DNA from: Gemmatimonadota bacterium
Lineage (GTDB): Bacteria > Gemmatimonadota > Gemmatimonadetes > Longimicrobiales > RSA9
DNA: 34,582 bases
NCBI GenBank assembly: GCA_007126035.1
Contig: SLCC01000018.1
Span: forward strand, 1 to 34,582
Reading direction: 5' to 3'
Under the pieces are notes generated by a model that worked only from the letters and a program-made list of their open reading frames with translations, did not search any database and had not been told where the DNA came from. Below, piece after piece: positions 14,468 through 23,303 of this stretch. A program made the position numbers and the translations under genes. How positions within the stretch are numbered: the stretch's first letter is position 1; each line of letters begins with the position of its first letter.

Positions 14468-17419
14468 GTGGAACCGTTGCATCTGGGCATTGACGTCGGC
14501 TCCACGACGGTGAAGGTCGTAGCGGTGACCCGATCCCGGGATCTCCTGGGCCAGGCCTATGTCCGTTCCCACGGTCGTCCCCGCACCACCCTGCTGTCCG
14601 CGGTCCGGGACGTTTTGGGCGGTCTGGGTGACCCGGCGGTGGAGGCGGTGGGCGTCACCGGCTCGGGCGGCGGCCCCATCGCCGACCCGCTGGGTGTCCG
14701 TCACGTGAACGAGCTGATCGCCCAGACGCGGGCGGTGGGCGAGCTACATCCCCGGGCCAAGACGGTGATCGAGATCGGGGGCCAGGACAGCAAGCTGCTG
14801 GCGCTGGAGCCTGACGGCGCCGTGGGCGGGGTGCGGCTGCTGGACTTCGCCATGAACGCGCTGTGCGCGGCGGGCACGGGGTCGTTCCTGGACCAGCAGG
14901 CGGAGCGGTTGGGGCTGGACATCGAGGGCGAGTTCGAGGAGGTGGCGCTCCGGTCGGAGAGCCCGGCGCGGATCGCGGGCCGGTGCACGGTCTTCGCCAA
15001 GTCGGACATGATCCATCTCCAGCAGCAGGGCACGCCGCTACCGGATATCCTGGCGGGGCTGTGCCTGGCCCTGGCGCGGAACTTCAAGGCGGTGATCGGC
15101 CGTGGTCGGCGCGTGGAGCGGGAAGTCCTGTTCCAGGGCGGTGTGGCGGCGAACCGCGCGGTGCTCCGGGCCTTCGAGGACGTCCTGGGTCTGGAGCAGG
15201 GTACGATCATCGTGCCGCGGCACCACCGGTTGATGCCGGCCATCGGCGCGGCTCTGGTCGCCATGGGAGAGCCCGGGAACGGTGCGGGCCCCTTTGCCGG
15301 GTTCGGCCCCCTGGAGGCCGTGGTCCGTGCCGGCCCCACGGAGACGGCCACCCTCTCGCCCCTCCGGCTCAGGTCGACGAACGGCGGTCGCCCACCCACG
15401 TCGTCGCCCTCCGGGACCCGTGTCCGGACAGTGAGCCTGGGCATTGACGTGGGCTCCATCAGCACCTGCCTGGCCCTGGTGGATGACCAGGACCGGCTGG
15501 TGGCCGGCCGCTACCTGCTGACCGCCGGCCGGCCGCTGGAGGCGGTGCGCCGGGGGCTCCGCGAGATCGGCGACGAGATGGGCGACAGCGTCCGGGTCGG
15601 CGCCGTGGGCGCCACGGGCTCGGGCCGGTACCTGACCGGGGATTTCGTGGGTGCCGACGTGGTCCGCAACGAGATCTCGGCCCAGGCCCGGGCGGCGATC
15701 GCGGCGGATCCCGAGGTGGAGACGGTCATCGAGATCGGCGGCCAGGACAGCAAGTACATCCGGATCCACAGCGGCGCCGTGGTGGATTTCAACATGAACC
15801 ACGCCTGCGCCGCCGGCACCGGCTCGTTCCTGGAGGAGCAGGGCGAGCGGTTGCAGGTGGACATCCGGGCCGAGTTCAGCCGTCTCGCCCTGTCGGCCTC
15901 CGCGCCCGTGGCCCTGGGCGAGCGGTGCACGGTATTCATGGAGTCGGACCTGATCCACCACCAGCAGCAGGGCCGCCAGGTGGACGACCTGGCGGCGGGG
16001 CTCGCGTACTCCATCGCCCAGAACTACCTCAACAACGTGGTCACGGGGCGGAGCATCGGTAAGCGGGTCCTGTTCCAGGGCGGTGTGGCGGCCAACAGCA
16101 GCGTGGTGGCCGCGTTCCAGCAGATCCTGGACCGGCCGGTCATCGTTCCATCCCATCATGATCTGACCGGCGCCATCGGTGCCGCCTTCCTGGCCCGGGA
16201 AGCGAAGGCCGATGGCAGCGGCTCCACCGCGTTCCGCGGTTTCGACCTGTCCCAACGCGCGTACACCAGCGCCGTCTTCGAGTGCGTGGCCTGCCCGAAC
16301 CTGTGTCAGGTGAGCCGGGTCAAGCTGGGCGACGACCCGCCCCTCTTCTACGGCGCCCGCTGCGACCGGTTCGAGGAGGCGGGCCGGAGCCGGGCGGACC
16401 GGAGCCAGGGGATTCCCGACCTCTTCGCCGAGCGGATGTCCCTGCTGCTCGACGGCTACGACGAGAGCGCCTCGCCCGCCGGCCGCACCGTGGGCATACC
16501 GCGCACCCTGCTCTTCTACGACCTGTTCCCCTACTGGCTGGCCTTCTTCCGGGAGCTGGGGCTGGACGTGGTGCTGTCGGACCCGACGAACCCGGGGATG
16601 GTGCGGACGGCGCAGGAGATGGCCACCGTGGAGACCTGCTTCCCGGTGAAGCTGGTCTACGCCCACGTGGACCGGCTGATCAGGCGGGGCGTCGACTACG
16701 TGTTCATGCCCGGCGTGGTGAACCGGGAGCGGATCGCACCGGGCCAGGCCCACGCGCAGTACTGCCCCTACGTGCCCGCCATCTCGTACATGGTGGATGC
16801 GCACCTGGACCTGCGGGCGCGGGGGGTGACGCCGCTGAACGTGGCGCTGGAGATGTCGTGGGTACCCGAGCAGCGGACCCAGCTCAAGAAGCTGGCGCCG
16901 GTGCTGGGCGTCTCCGCCCGTCGCATCGTGGCCGCCGCCCGTGTCGGCCGGGCCTCCCAAGAGCGGTTCTACCAGCGGGTCCGGGACCGGGGCCGCCAGG
17001 TCATTGAGTCGATTCGAGAGGATGACCGGGCCATCGTGGTCGTGGGTAGGCTGTACAACACGTACGACCTGGGCTCGAACCTGGACCTGCCCCTGAAGCT
17101 GCGACGACTGGGCACCCTGCCCGTGCCGCTGGACTACCTGCCCCTGGAGGATGCCTACGGCCAGGTGGCCGACCGCTACGACAACATGTTCTGGCGCAGC
17201 GGGCAGGACATCCTGGCCGCCGCCGGCATCGTGCGCCGGGACCCCCGCCTCACCGCCATCTACCTGACCAACTTCAACTGCGGGCCCGACTCGTTCCTCA
17301 CCGGCTTCTTCCGCCGGCTGATGGGGGACAAGCCGTTCCTCCAGCTCGAGGTGGACGACCACACCGCCGACGCCGGGATGCTCACCCGCTGCGAGGCGTT
17401 CCTCGAGAGCGCCCGCTGA
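14468..17419 (+). CDS. Double-domain acyl-CoA dehydratase activase (BadF/HgdC family) with DUF2229-type C-terminus
   Basis: A 983-residue ATP-driven electron activator. The GTG at 14468 is chosen because GGGGGAG lies 6 bases before it. Two acetate-kinase-fold ATPase domains occur in tandem: LGIDVGSTTVKVV (6-18) and LGIDVGSISTCLALV (324-338). Each has the two cysteines that in HgdC dimers hold a [4Fe-4S] cluster: C133 (CAAGTGSFL) and C173 (RCTVFAKSD), then C447 (CAAGTGSFL) and C487 (RCTVFMESD). Thus one chain could carry its own cluster. The last third has C606-V-A-C609-P-N-L-C613 and PRTLLFYDLFPYWLAFFREL, as in DUF2229-type activase-related proteins. Such proteins use ATP to push electrons at very low potential into a 2-hydroxyacyl-CoA dehydratase or double-cubane-cluster partner. 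The next gene, 10 bp on, is that kind of partner. Confidence 0.92.
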   Translation: MEPLHLGIDVGSTTVKVVAVTRSRDLLGQAYVRSHGRPRTTLLSAVRDVLGGLGDPAVEAVGVTGSGGGPIADPLGVRHVNELIAQTRAVGELHPRAKTVIEIGGQDSKLLALEPDGAVGGVRLLDFAMNALCAAGTGSFLDQQAERLGLDIEGEFEEVALRSESPARIAGRCTVFAKSDMIHLQQQGTPLPDILAGLCLALARNFKAVIGRGRRVEREVLFQGGVAANRAVLRAFEDVLGLEQGTIIVPRHHRLMPAIGAALVAMGEPGNGAGPFAGFGPLEAVVRAGPTETATLSPLRLRSTNGGRPPTSSPSGTRVRTVSLGIDVGSISTCLALVDDQDRLVAGRYLLTAGRPLEAVRRGLREIGDEMGDSVRVGAVGATGSGRYLTGDFVGADVVRNEISAQARAAIAADPEVETVIEIGGQDSKYIRIHSGAVVDFNMNHACAAGTGSFLEEQGERLQVDIRAEFSRLALSASAPVALGERCTVFMESDLIHHQQQGRQVDDLAAGLAYSIAQNYLNNVVTGRSIGKRVLFQGGVAANSSVVAAFQQILDRPVIVPSHHDLTGAIGAAFLAREAKADGSGSTAFRGFDLSQRAYTSAVFECVACPNLCQVSRVKLGDDPPLFYGARCDRFEEAGRSRADRSQGIPDLFAERMSLLLDGYDESASPAGRTVGIPRTLLFYDLFPYWLAFFRELGLDVVLSDPTNPGMVRTAQEMATVETCFPVKLVYAHVDRLIRRGVDYVFMPGVVNRERIAPGQAHAQYCPYVPAISYMVDAHLDLRARGVTPLNVALEMSWVPEQRTQLKKLAPVLGVSARRIVAAARVGRASQERFYQRVRDRGRQVIESIREDDRAIVVVGRLYNTYDLGSNLDLPLKLRRLGTLPVPLDYLPLEDAYGQVADRYDNMFWRSGQDILAAAGIVRRDPRLTAIYLTNFNCGPDSFLTGFFRRLMGDKPFLQLEVDDHTADAGMLTRCEAFLESAR

Positions 17420-17429
17420 GAGGCCTGCC

Positions 17430-18716
17430 ATGACCGATGCCGACTCGGCAGCAGTAGCCGTTCCCGCACTACAGGCAAGGTCCGACGTGGAGCGGACCAC
17501 GTACATCCCCCACATGGGCGATCACTCCTTCGCCATGGCCGCCGCCATGCGCCATCACGGCATGCCCGCGGCCGTCCTGCCGCCCACCGATGACCGCTCG
17601 CTGGCACTGGGTTTGGCGGCGTGCGGCGGGCGTGAGTGCCTGCCGGCCTTCCTGGCCCTGGGCGACATCCTCAAGCTGACCCGTGACGCGGGTTTCGACC
17701 CGGCTCGCAGCGCCTTCTTCTTCCCCGGCTCGTGCGGCCCGTGCCGCTTCGGTCACTACACGGCGCTGCTCAGGGACCTGCTGGAGGAGCGGGGGCTGGG
17801 CGACGTCCGGCTCATATCGCCCAGCGCCGCCAACGCGTTCCACGGCTTCGGCCACCGGCCCCGGCCACTGCGCCAGCTGGCCTGGCAGGGTCTCATCGCC
17901 GTCGACCTCCTGGACCGGCTCCGCCTGGAGACCCGCCCCTACGCGCAAGAGCGGGCGCTGGCGGAAGAAGCTTATCAGGCGGGGCTTCGTGACGTGATGG
18001 AGGCGGTGGAGCAGGGGGGTGGCGGCCGGCTCGTCCGGGCGTTACGCTCCGCCGTGCCACGGTTCACCGGGATCCCCAGGACAACCGACGAGCTCCGCCC
18101 GCTGGTCGGAATCGTGGGCGAGATCTACGTCCGGTGGAACGAGCACGCAAATCGGGGCCTGGTCCGTCAGGTCGAGGAGTTGGGAGGCGAGGTATTGCTG
18201 TCGAGCATGGGTGAGTTCGTGCATTTCTCCACGTACCGGTTGAGGGCGGTGGCCCGGGCGTCGGGTGACTGGCCGGCGCTGGCGCGAGGCGCCCTGACAG
18301 GCGCCTGGCAGTGGCTGGCGGAGCGTCGCCTGGCAAGGGTGGTGGAGCACGCACTCCGGCGCCCCGACGAGGCGGGCAGCGGCTTCGTGGTCCGGGCCGT
18401 GACACCCTTCTACGACGCCACCCTGGGCACGGAGGCGGTGCTCAGCATGGGCCGCGCCATCGACTACGGCCGCATGGGCGCGCACGGGATCCTGAATGTG
18501 CTACCCTTCTCGTGCATGCCCGGCATGGTGGTGGGTGGGATGGCGCCGCGGATCCGCCGGGACCTGGGCCAGCTGCCATGGCTCGACATACCGTACGACG
18601 CCCAGAAGGAGACCAATATCCGGACGCGACTCGAGGCGTTCATGTACCAGGTCCACCAGTTCCGCGCCCGCACCGGAAGGGATCCGCTACGCCGGCACAG
18701 TCGCTTGAGGGTCTAG
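17430..18716 (+). CDS. 2-hydroxyacyl-CoA dehydratase-like Fe-S protein (activase partner)
   Basis: A 428-residue protein resembling the C-terminal module of long CoA-activase proteins and the B/D subunits of 2-hydroxyacyl-CoA dehydratases. Cysteines likely to ligate Fe-S clusters are C65 and C70 (ACGGREC), C102 and C105 (PGSCGPCRFGHY) and C362 (PFSCMPG). No signal peptide or membrane helix is seen, so it is cytoplasmic. In many bacteria this region is fused to the activase; here it is a separate gene in another frame, with its own GAGAGG site and ATG 10 bp after the activase stop. It should receive electrons from the activase. Whether it dehydrates a hydroxyacyl-CoA or reduces another small substrate, as double-cubane-cluster reductases do, cannot be told. 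Its stop overlaps the lgt start (TAGTG). Confidence 0.85.
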   Translation: MTDADSAAVAVPALQARSDVERTTYIPHMGDHSFAMAAAMRHHGMPAAVLPPTDDRSLALGLAACGGRECLPAFLALGDILKLTRDAGFDPARSAFFFPGSCGPCRFGHYTALLRDLLEERGLGDVRLISPSAANAFHGFGHRPRPLRQLAWQGLIAVDLLDRLRLETRPYAQERALAEEAYQAGLRDVMEAVEQGGGGRLVRALRSAVPRFTGIPRTTDELRPLVGIVGEIYVRWNEHANRGLVRQVEELGGEVLLSSMGEFVHFSTYRLRAVARASGDWPALARGALTGAWQWLAERRLARVVEHALRRPDEAGSGFVVRAVTPFYDATLGTEAVLSMGRAIDYGRMGAHGILNVLPFSCMPGMVVGGMAPRIRRDLGQLPWLDIPYDAQKETNIRTRLEAFMYQVHQFRARTGRDPLRRHSRLRV

Positions 18717-19528
18717 TGCTCATTCAGCGCATCATCCACGACTTCGATCCCTTCCTGATCCGGATCCACGGCGACTTCGGCATCCGCTGGTACGCTTTGC
18801 CCTATATCCTGGGCTTCGTCCTGACCTACGTCTGGTTGGCCCGGGCCGTGCGCAGGAAGGAGCTGAAGAGGGTGCGCGTCGACGACCTGGACGCCTTCCT
18901 CTTCTACGTCATCATCGGCGTACTCGTGGGCGCCCGCTTCTTCCACGTCTTCGTCTTCGAGTTCGAGCACTACGGCTTCGACCCGCTCAGGTGGATCGCT
19001 GTCTGGCGCGGTGGCCTCTCTTTCCACGGCGGACTGGTGGGCGCCATCCTGGGCATCGGCCTCTTCGCCCGGCGCCATGACCTGACCATCTACTCCATCA
19101 CCGACAGGATCGCCGTGCCCGTGGCCATCGCCCTGGGGTTCGGCCGGATCGGCAACTTCATCAACGCGGAGATGCCCGGCGTACCCTACGACGGCCCCTT
19201 CTGCGTCGACTACACCCAGAACCCGCACCTCGCCTTCCCGCCCCAGGAATGCCGGCACCCGACCCAGCTCTACGAGATGGCCAAGAACTGGTTCATGGCG
19301 GCCGTGCTCTGGGGCATGGGCGCCCGGGCCGGACCACGGCCAGGCGTCATCACCTGGTCGTTCATCGGCCTCTACGGATTCATCCGCTTCTGGCTCATGT
19401 TCCTCCGGGACGAGGAGCGGGTCCTGGCTGGGATGACGCTGAGCCAGGTCTTCTCAGGGCTCATGGCCATGCTGGCGGCCGTCATGCTGGTGAGGCTCCT
19501 CCGACCGGGCGATCCGGTAGGAAAATAG
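18716..19528 (+). CDS. lgt: Prolipoprotein diacylglyceryl transferase
   Basis: Lgt transfers diacylglycerol from phosphatidylglycerol to the lipobox cysteine of prelipoproteins, the first step of lipoprotein maturation in the inner membrane. The product has 270 residues with about seven hydrophobic segments. It has GGLSFHGGLVG, the signature GRIGNFINAEMPG (E. coli R143, N146, E151, G154 equivalents), HPTQLYE and YGFIRFWLMFLR (R239 equivalent). The position matching E. coli E243 is Met (RFWLMF instead of RIIVEF). The GTG start at 18716 shares one base with the upstream TAG and has GAGG 6 bases before it, implying coupled translation. It serves the lipoproteins seen elsewhere in the window (metzincin, riboswitch lipoprotein, OmpA, possibly M55). 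Confidence 0.93.
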   Translation: MLIQRIIHDFDPFLIRIHGDFGIRWYALPYILGFVLTYVWLARAVRRKELKRVRVDDLDAFLFYVIIGVLVGARFFHVFVFEFEHYGFDPLRWIAVWRGGLSFHGGLVGAILGIGLFARRHDLTIYSITDRIAVPVAIALGFGRIGNFINAEMPGVPYDGPFCVDYTQNPHLAFPPQECRHPTQLYEMAKNWFMAAVLWGMGARAGPRPGVITWSFIGLYGFIRFWLMFLRDEERVLAGMTLSQVFSGLMAMLAAVMLVRLLRPGDPVGK

Positions 19529-19561
19529 TTCGTAACCAGACAGAAAGTGCCGCCCCACCAG

Positions 19562-19578
19562 GCCCGGGCTCGCCGGGC
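19562..19578 (+). terminator. G+C-rich hairpin after lgt, possible terminator
   Basis: GCCCGG (19562-19567) and CCGGGC (19573-19578) form a 6-bp stem with a GCTCG loop, 34 bases after the lgt stop and before the histidine kinase leader. No T-run follows, so termination is uncertain. Confidence 0.3.
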
Positions 19579-19730
19579 TCGCTGACCTAACTTGTGGCGC
19601 CGGAACTAGTTGCCAGGTCGTAGGATCAAGGCACGGCCGTTGCCTCGCCACCTTCCCAACCATGCCGGACGCGAGTAGCGCTGCGGCGAGCCGGCTGAGT
19701 GACCCGACTATCAACGGGGGAATTGTGTTG

Positions 19731-20951
19731 ATGAAGGCACGGAAGCGGCCACTGAACGCGGACTCAGCCAGTGCTTCGCCCGGGCTCCAACTGCTTTCCG
19801 CGAACGGCACAGCTGGCCTAGTGGATGAGAACGATGAGCGTTATCACGCCCTCTTCGAAGGCTCGATGGACGCCATCTATTTGTCCAGCGAGGATGGCCG
19901 TCTTCTGCGAGTGAACCCTGCTTTCCGTGAGCTCTTCGGATACAGCGTGGAAGATCTCCGGACGGCCAGGGCGCGGGATCACTACGTGGATCCAGGCGAC
20001 CGGGATCGTTTCCTCGAGGCGATCAACGAGAAAGGCGCGGTTCGTGATTTCCAGACGCGTCTGCGGCGCAAGGACGGCAGCGTACGAGACTGCCTGATCA
20101 CCTCTACGGCCAGGCGGACGCGGGACGGCGGGCTGGAATACCAGGGCATCATCCGTGATGTGACCGAGCAGTTGCAGGCCCAGACCGAGCTCGAGCGGAT
20201 GACGGAGGCGTTGCGGCGTTCCAATGCGGAGTTGGAGAAATTCGCGTATGTGGCCTCCCACGACATGCAGGAGCCGCTGCGCAAGATAAGGGCTTTCGGT
20301 GATCGGTTGGGCAGCATGCTGGAAGGCGATCTGGACGACCGAGGGTCCGACTACCTTCGCCGGATGGTCTCGGCGGCGGAGCGCATGCAGACGCTGATCG
20401 ACCGTCTGCTCAGCTATTCCCGCGTATCATCCCGCGGCATAGACCTGGCCGATGTGGACTTGGGCGATGTGGTGGCCGAGGTCCTGGTCGACCTGGAGGG
20501 CCAGGTGGCTGCTACCGGCGGCCAGGTGGATGTGGGTCCGCTGCCCCGGCTGCAGGCCGACGCGGTGCAGATGCGTCAGCTGTTCCAGAACCTGATCTCG
20601 AACGCCCTCAAGTATGGGCCCGCCCAGGGCGCGCCCCGGGTGAGCATCCAGGCTCATTACCTGGACCGTCAGGGTCGGAGCGTGCCAGCGGGTCGGGGCG
20701 CCGTCTCGGTCCGGATCAGGGTCAAGGACAATGGCATCGGCTTCGAGCCGGAGTACGCGGAACGGATATTCGAGTTGTTCCAACGTCTTCACGGGCGCGA
20801 CCGCTACGACGGAACCGGTATCGGGTTGGGTGTGTGTCGCCGGATCGTATCGCTTCATGGCGGCTCGATCACGGCTGTGGGCTGTCCTGGTGCCGGGGCG
20901 ACGTTCACCGTGGCATTACCCCTCGAGCAGGAGAGCAGGCGGAATGGCTAG
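19731..20951 (+). CDS. PAS-domain sensor histidine kinase (soluble)
   Basis: A 406-residue cytoplasmic histidine kinase without membrane segments. The PAS domain (about 36-150) has DAIYLSSEDGRLLRVNPAFRELFGYS and ends in GIIRDVTEQ. A short coiled coil (150-172) leads to the HisKA domain with H177 in FAYVASHDMQEPLRKIRAF, the form common next to phytochrome-type and Rcp1-linked kinases. The ATPase domain has an N box NLISNALKYG, G1 DNGIGFEPEYAERIFELFQRL and G2 GTGIGLGVCRRIV. The start at ATG 19731 follows GGGGG; an earlier ATG at 19662 lacks a ribosome binding site. It overlaps the response regulator gene by 8 bases. The PAS ligand or signal is unknown. The likely output is phosphotransfer to the two following regulators. 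Confidence 0.93.
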   Translation: MKARKRPLNADSASASPGLQLLSANGTAGLVDENDERYHALFEGSMDAIYLSSEDGRLLRVNPAFRELFGYSVEDLRTARARDHYVDPGDRDRFLEAINEKGAVRDFQTRLRRKDGSVRDCLITSTARRTRDGGLEYQGIIRDVTEQLQAQTELERMTEALRRSNAELEKFAYVASHDMQEPLRKIRAFGDRLGSMLEGDLDDRGSDYLRRMVSAAERMQTLIDRLLSYSRVSSRGIDLADVDLGDVVAEVLVDLEGQVAATGGQVDVGPLPRLQADAVQMRQLFQNLISNALKYGPAQGAPRVSIQAHYLDRQGRSVPAGRGAVSVRIRVKDNGIGFEPEYAERIFELFQRLHGRDRYDGTGIGLGVCRRIVSLHGGSITAVGCPGAGATFTVALPLEQESRRNG

Positions 20952-21411
20952 CACCCATACCACGCTGATCCCGATCCTCATCGCCGAGGACGACGAGGAG
21001 GACCGGATGCTGGCGAAGGACGCGCTGGAGGAGTCTCGCCTGGCGAACCCGATCCATTTCGTACAGGACGGTGTGGAGCTGCTGGATTTCCTGTACCGCC
21101 GGGGCCCCTACCGGGCTCCCGACTCCTCGCCCAGACCGGGGCTCATCCTCCTGGACATCAACATGCCGCGGATGACGGGGCTGGAGGCGCTCCGGGAGAT
21201 CAAGGAAGACGCGGAGCTTCGACGGATCCCGGTGGTCATCCTCACCACGTCCCGTGCTGACGAAGACATAATCCGCAGCTATGACCTGGGGGTGAACTCC
21301 TTCATCTCGAAGCCGGTGACGTTCGAGGGGCTGGTAGCGGTGATGCGTCTCCTCGGCACCTATTGGTTCGAGATCGTGGATCTGGCTCCCGGGGGAGATC
21401 AATGCTCATGA
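20944..21411 (+). CDS. Rcp1-type single-domain response regulator
   Basis: A 155-residue stand-alone receiver domain. Acidic pocket D16/D17 (AEDDEED), phosphoacceptor D71 in LLDINMPRMTG, switch residue T101 and K123 in FISKPV are all present. The long segment between the second helix and the third strand (RRGPYRAPDSSPRPG) is typical of Rcp1-like partners of PAS or phytochrome kinases. There is no output domain, so it acts as a phosphorelay shuttle or by binding a partner protein. AGGAG lies just upstream of the ATG; the gene overlaps the kinase and the next gene, indicating one operon. Confidence 0.93.
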   Translation: MASTHTTLIPILIAEDDEEDRMLAKDALEESRLANPIHFVQDGVELLDFLYRRGPYRAPDSSPRPGLILLDINMPRMTGLEALREIKEDAELRRIPVVILTTSRADEDIIRSYDLGVNSFISKPVTFEGLVAVMRLLGTYWFEIVDLAPGGDQCS

Positions 21412-22364
21412 GGCCGAACACGCTTCGTGTCCTGCTCATCGAGGACGATGAGGACGACTATGTCCTGGTGCGCGACCTGCTCCGGGACCTGGATTACGTG
21501 GACGTCTCGCTGGACTGGGAATCGGACTACGAGAGCGGGAAGGAGGCGCTCCAGGCCGGGGGCTACTGCGTCTGCCTCATGGACTACCGTCTCGGCGCCC
21601 GTGATGGCATCGAGCTGCTGCGGGAGCTGGACTCCGCGGTTTTCCATACTCCGATCATCTTCCTCACTGGTCAGGACAGCCGCGAGCTCGATATGGAGGC
21701 CATGGAGGCGGGTGCCGCGGACTACCTGGTCAAGGGCAAGATAGGGCCACCGCTCCTGGAGCGCTCGATCCGCTACGTGCTGGAACGGCACCGGCTCCTG
21801 ATGGAGATGCACCGTCGCTCCCTGGTGGACCAGCTCACGGGTATCCTCAACCGCCGGGGCTTCGAGGAGCAGATGATCAGGGAGATGAAGCTGGCCCGCC
21901 GGCGGCGGCGGACCATGACGATCCTGTACGCGGACATCGATGATTTCAAAGCGATCAACGACACCCACGGTCACGCGGAGGGCGACAAGGCCCTGCGCGA
22001 AGTGGCCGATCTGCTGGCTTCGTCGTTCCGGGAGTCCGACATAGTGGCCCGACTGGGCGGCGATGAGTTCGTGGTGGTGGCCCTGGACACCTCCATGCGG
22101 GACATAGCGTTTCCCGAGAGGCGGTTGCAGGTAGCCCTGGCGGATCGAAACGCCACGACCGACCGACCTTATCGGATCTCCCTGGCCCTGGGAATGGCGC
22201 TGTACGATCCTGACGAGCCATGCTCCATCTGGGAGCTGGTCAGCAGGGCCGATGGTCGGATGTACCAGCGCAAGGCGAAGCGACAGCCCGTGCAGAACGA
22301 AGCCGTCGTATCAGAGCGGGGGAGGTCGCCACGGGTGACCGTGGAATCGGAGTCTTCTTCCTGA
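21402..22364 (+). CDS. REC-GGDEF diguanylate cyclase
   Basis: A response regulator that makes cyclic-di-GMP from two GTP. The receiver domain (about 8-125) has acidic residues at 14-16, phosphoacceptor D61 (LMDYRLG) and K111. A helical linker leads to the GGDEF domain (about 142-300) with an intact active site GGDEF (219-223) and metal-binding DIDDFKAIND (178-187). An allosteric inhibition site RESD (210-213) sits five residues before GGDEF, so product inhibition is expected. The C-terminal 25 residues are a disordered tail. Two ATGs are possible, 21402 and 21408; the second makes an ATGA overlap with the preceding stop, and GGGGGAG precedes both. Phosphorylation by the upstream kinase probably switches on cyclase activity. 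The product could be read by the riboswitch at 13820-13902. Confidence 0.95.
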   Translation: MLMRPNTLRVLLIEDDEDDYVLVRDLLRDLDYVDVSLDWESDYESGKEALQAGGYCVCLMDYRLGARDGIELLRELDSAVFHTPIIFLTGQDSRELDMEAMEAGAADYLVKGKIGPPLLERSIRYVLERHRLLMEMHRRSLVDQLTGILNRRGFEEQMIREMKLARRRRRTMTILYADIDDFKAINDTHGHAEGDKALREVADLLASSFRESDIVARLGGDEFVVVALDTSMRDIAFPERRLQVALADRNATTDRPYRISLALGMALYDPDEPCSIWELVSRADGRMYQRKAKRQPVQNEAVVSERGRSPRVTVESESSS

Positions 22365-22426
22365 AACCGTACCGTCGCAGCCCGCCTCGCGCTCTGCGCT
22401 GGTCCGGCCCATCGCAGCAAACCCGG

Positions 22427-23158
22427 CTATTTCGTCACACAGTATCGAAGGCTCTTGCCTCGCCGCCTACGGCTCAGGTCCGTCACATCGATCAGACGCC
22501 CGCCACTGTTCTGGACTAGCTCCTCGACGCGGGATCGTGCGATGAAGTGCATCTCGTAGAGCGGCCGGCCGCGGAGCCGTCGCCAGATGCGACGAAGGTG
22601 TCGGCGACGCAGCGTGTACAGCCGGCTCCGCAGGGTCCCGGGCTCAATGTGTGGTCCGTTGCGGGTCTGGAACACGGCCAGTCCGCCCGGCCGGATGACC
22701 CTGATGAAGTCCTGAATGTAGGACGCCTGATATTCGGGCGGGATATGCTGGAGAGTGATGCTGCTGTAGACCAGGTCGAAGCGGTCGTCGCCCAGCAGCC
22801 GCAGGTCACCGCCAGTGTTCACCAGGTACTGGACCCGCCCGGGATGGCGGTCGAACCTCCTGGCGTTGGCGATCATGGTGTGGGAGATGTCTATACCCAC
22901 CACCTGATCGTAGTGCTCCGCCAGCGCCTGCGTCAGGCGGCCGACGCCGCAGCCGAAGTCCAGGGCCGTCTCCCGCCCCGGTTTCCATGGCAGAGCCGCC
23001 AGGTGCTCGAGCAGGCCGGCCACCTCCTGAAGCCCGGTCTCGAAGAACTCGGCCGGGTCCCACCGTCCGCCCCGGCGGTCATGGCGGGTGAGCACCGCGT
23101 AAAGCGGGTCAGCGTGGCCCAGATCCTCGTATACCTGTCTGACTCCGTCCAGTCCCAT
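22427..23158 (-). CDS. Class I SAM-dependent methyltransferase
   Basis: A 243-residue methyltransferase of the Methyltransf_11/25 type. Motif I is LDFGCGVGRLT (66-76), the acidic end of strand 2 is VVGIDIS, and motif IV is FDLVYSSITLQHIPPEY, followed by IRVIRPGGLAVFQT. The C-terminal part is strongly basic (YTLRRRHLRRIWRRLRGR) and may bind nucleic acid or membrane. The start at 23158 is chosen because the preceding residues are proline/glycine-rich and domain-free; a GTG at 23257 is an alternative. The substrate cannot be inferred. It converges on the GGDEF gene and is divergent from the 145-residue protein gene. Confidence 0.85.
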   Translation of the reverse strand: MGLDGVRQVYEDLGHADPLYAVLTRHDRRGGRWDPAEFFETGLQEVAGLLEHLAALPWKPGRETALDFGCGVGRLTQALAEHYDQVVGIDISHTMIANARRFDRHPGRVQYLVNTGGDLRLLGDDRFDLVYSSITLQHIPPEYQASYIQDFIRVIRPGGLAVFQTRNGPHIEPGTLRSRLYTLRRRHLRRIWRRLRGRPLYEMHFIARSRVEELVQNSGGRLIDVTDLSRRRRGKSLRYCVTK

Positions 23159-23303
23159 TGGCACCCGGTCCGGCGCTGGTCGGTGGAGGCACAGAGAGAT
23201 GGGAAGATAGGCGCCGCCGCCGGGCTCAACAACCGGGCGGCGGGTCGGTCGAGCCACGCTCCACCGGCTGCCCCTTGCGAAATGTCGATGCTGACCCCCA
23301 CCA

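Noticed and set aside
17417-17432. Frameshift splitting a fused activase-dehydratase gene
   Set aside because: The second gene has its own GAGAGG site and ATG and begins with a plausible N-terminus; a natural split is simpler than a broken fusion.
15038-17515. 825-codon open frame antisense to the activase gene
   Set aside because: It mirrors the codon pattern of the real gene in G+C-rich DNA; its product has no domain and is rich in His/Val/Gly/Arg, as expected of an antisense shadow. The same holds for the long frames at 31548-33902 (minus) and 4428-6443 (plus).
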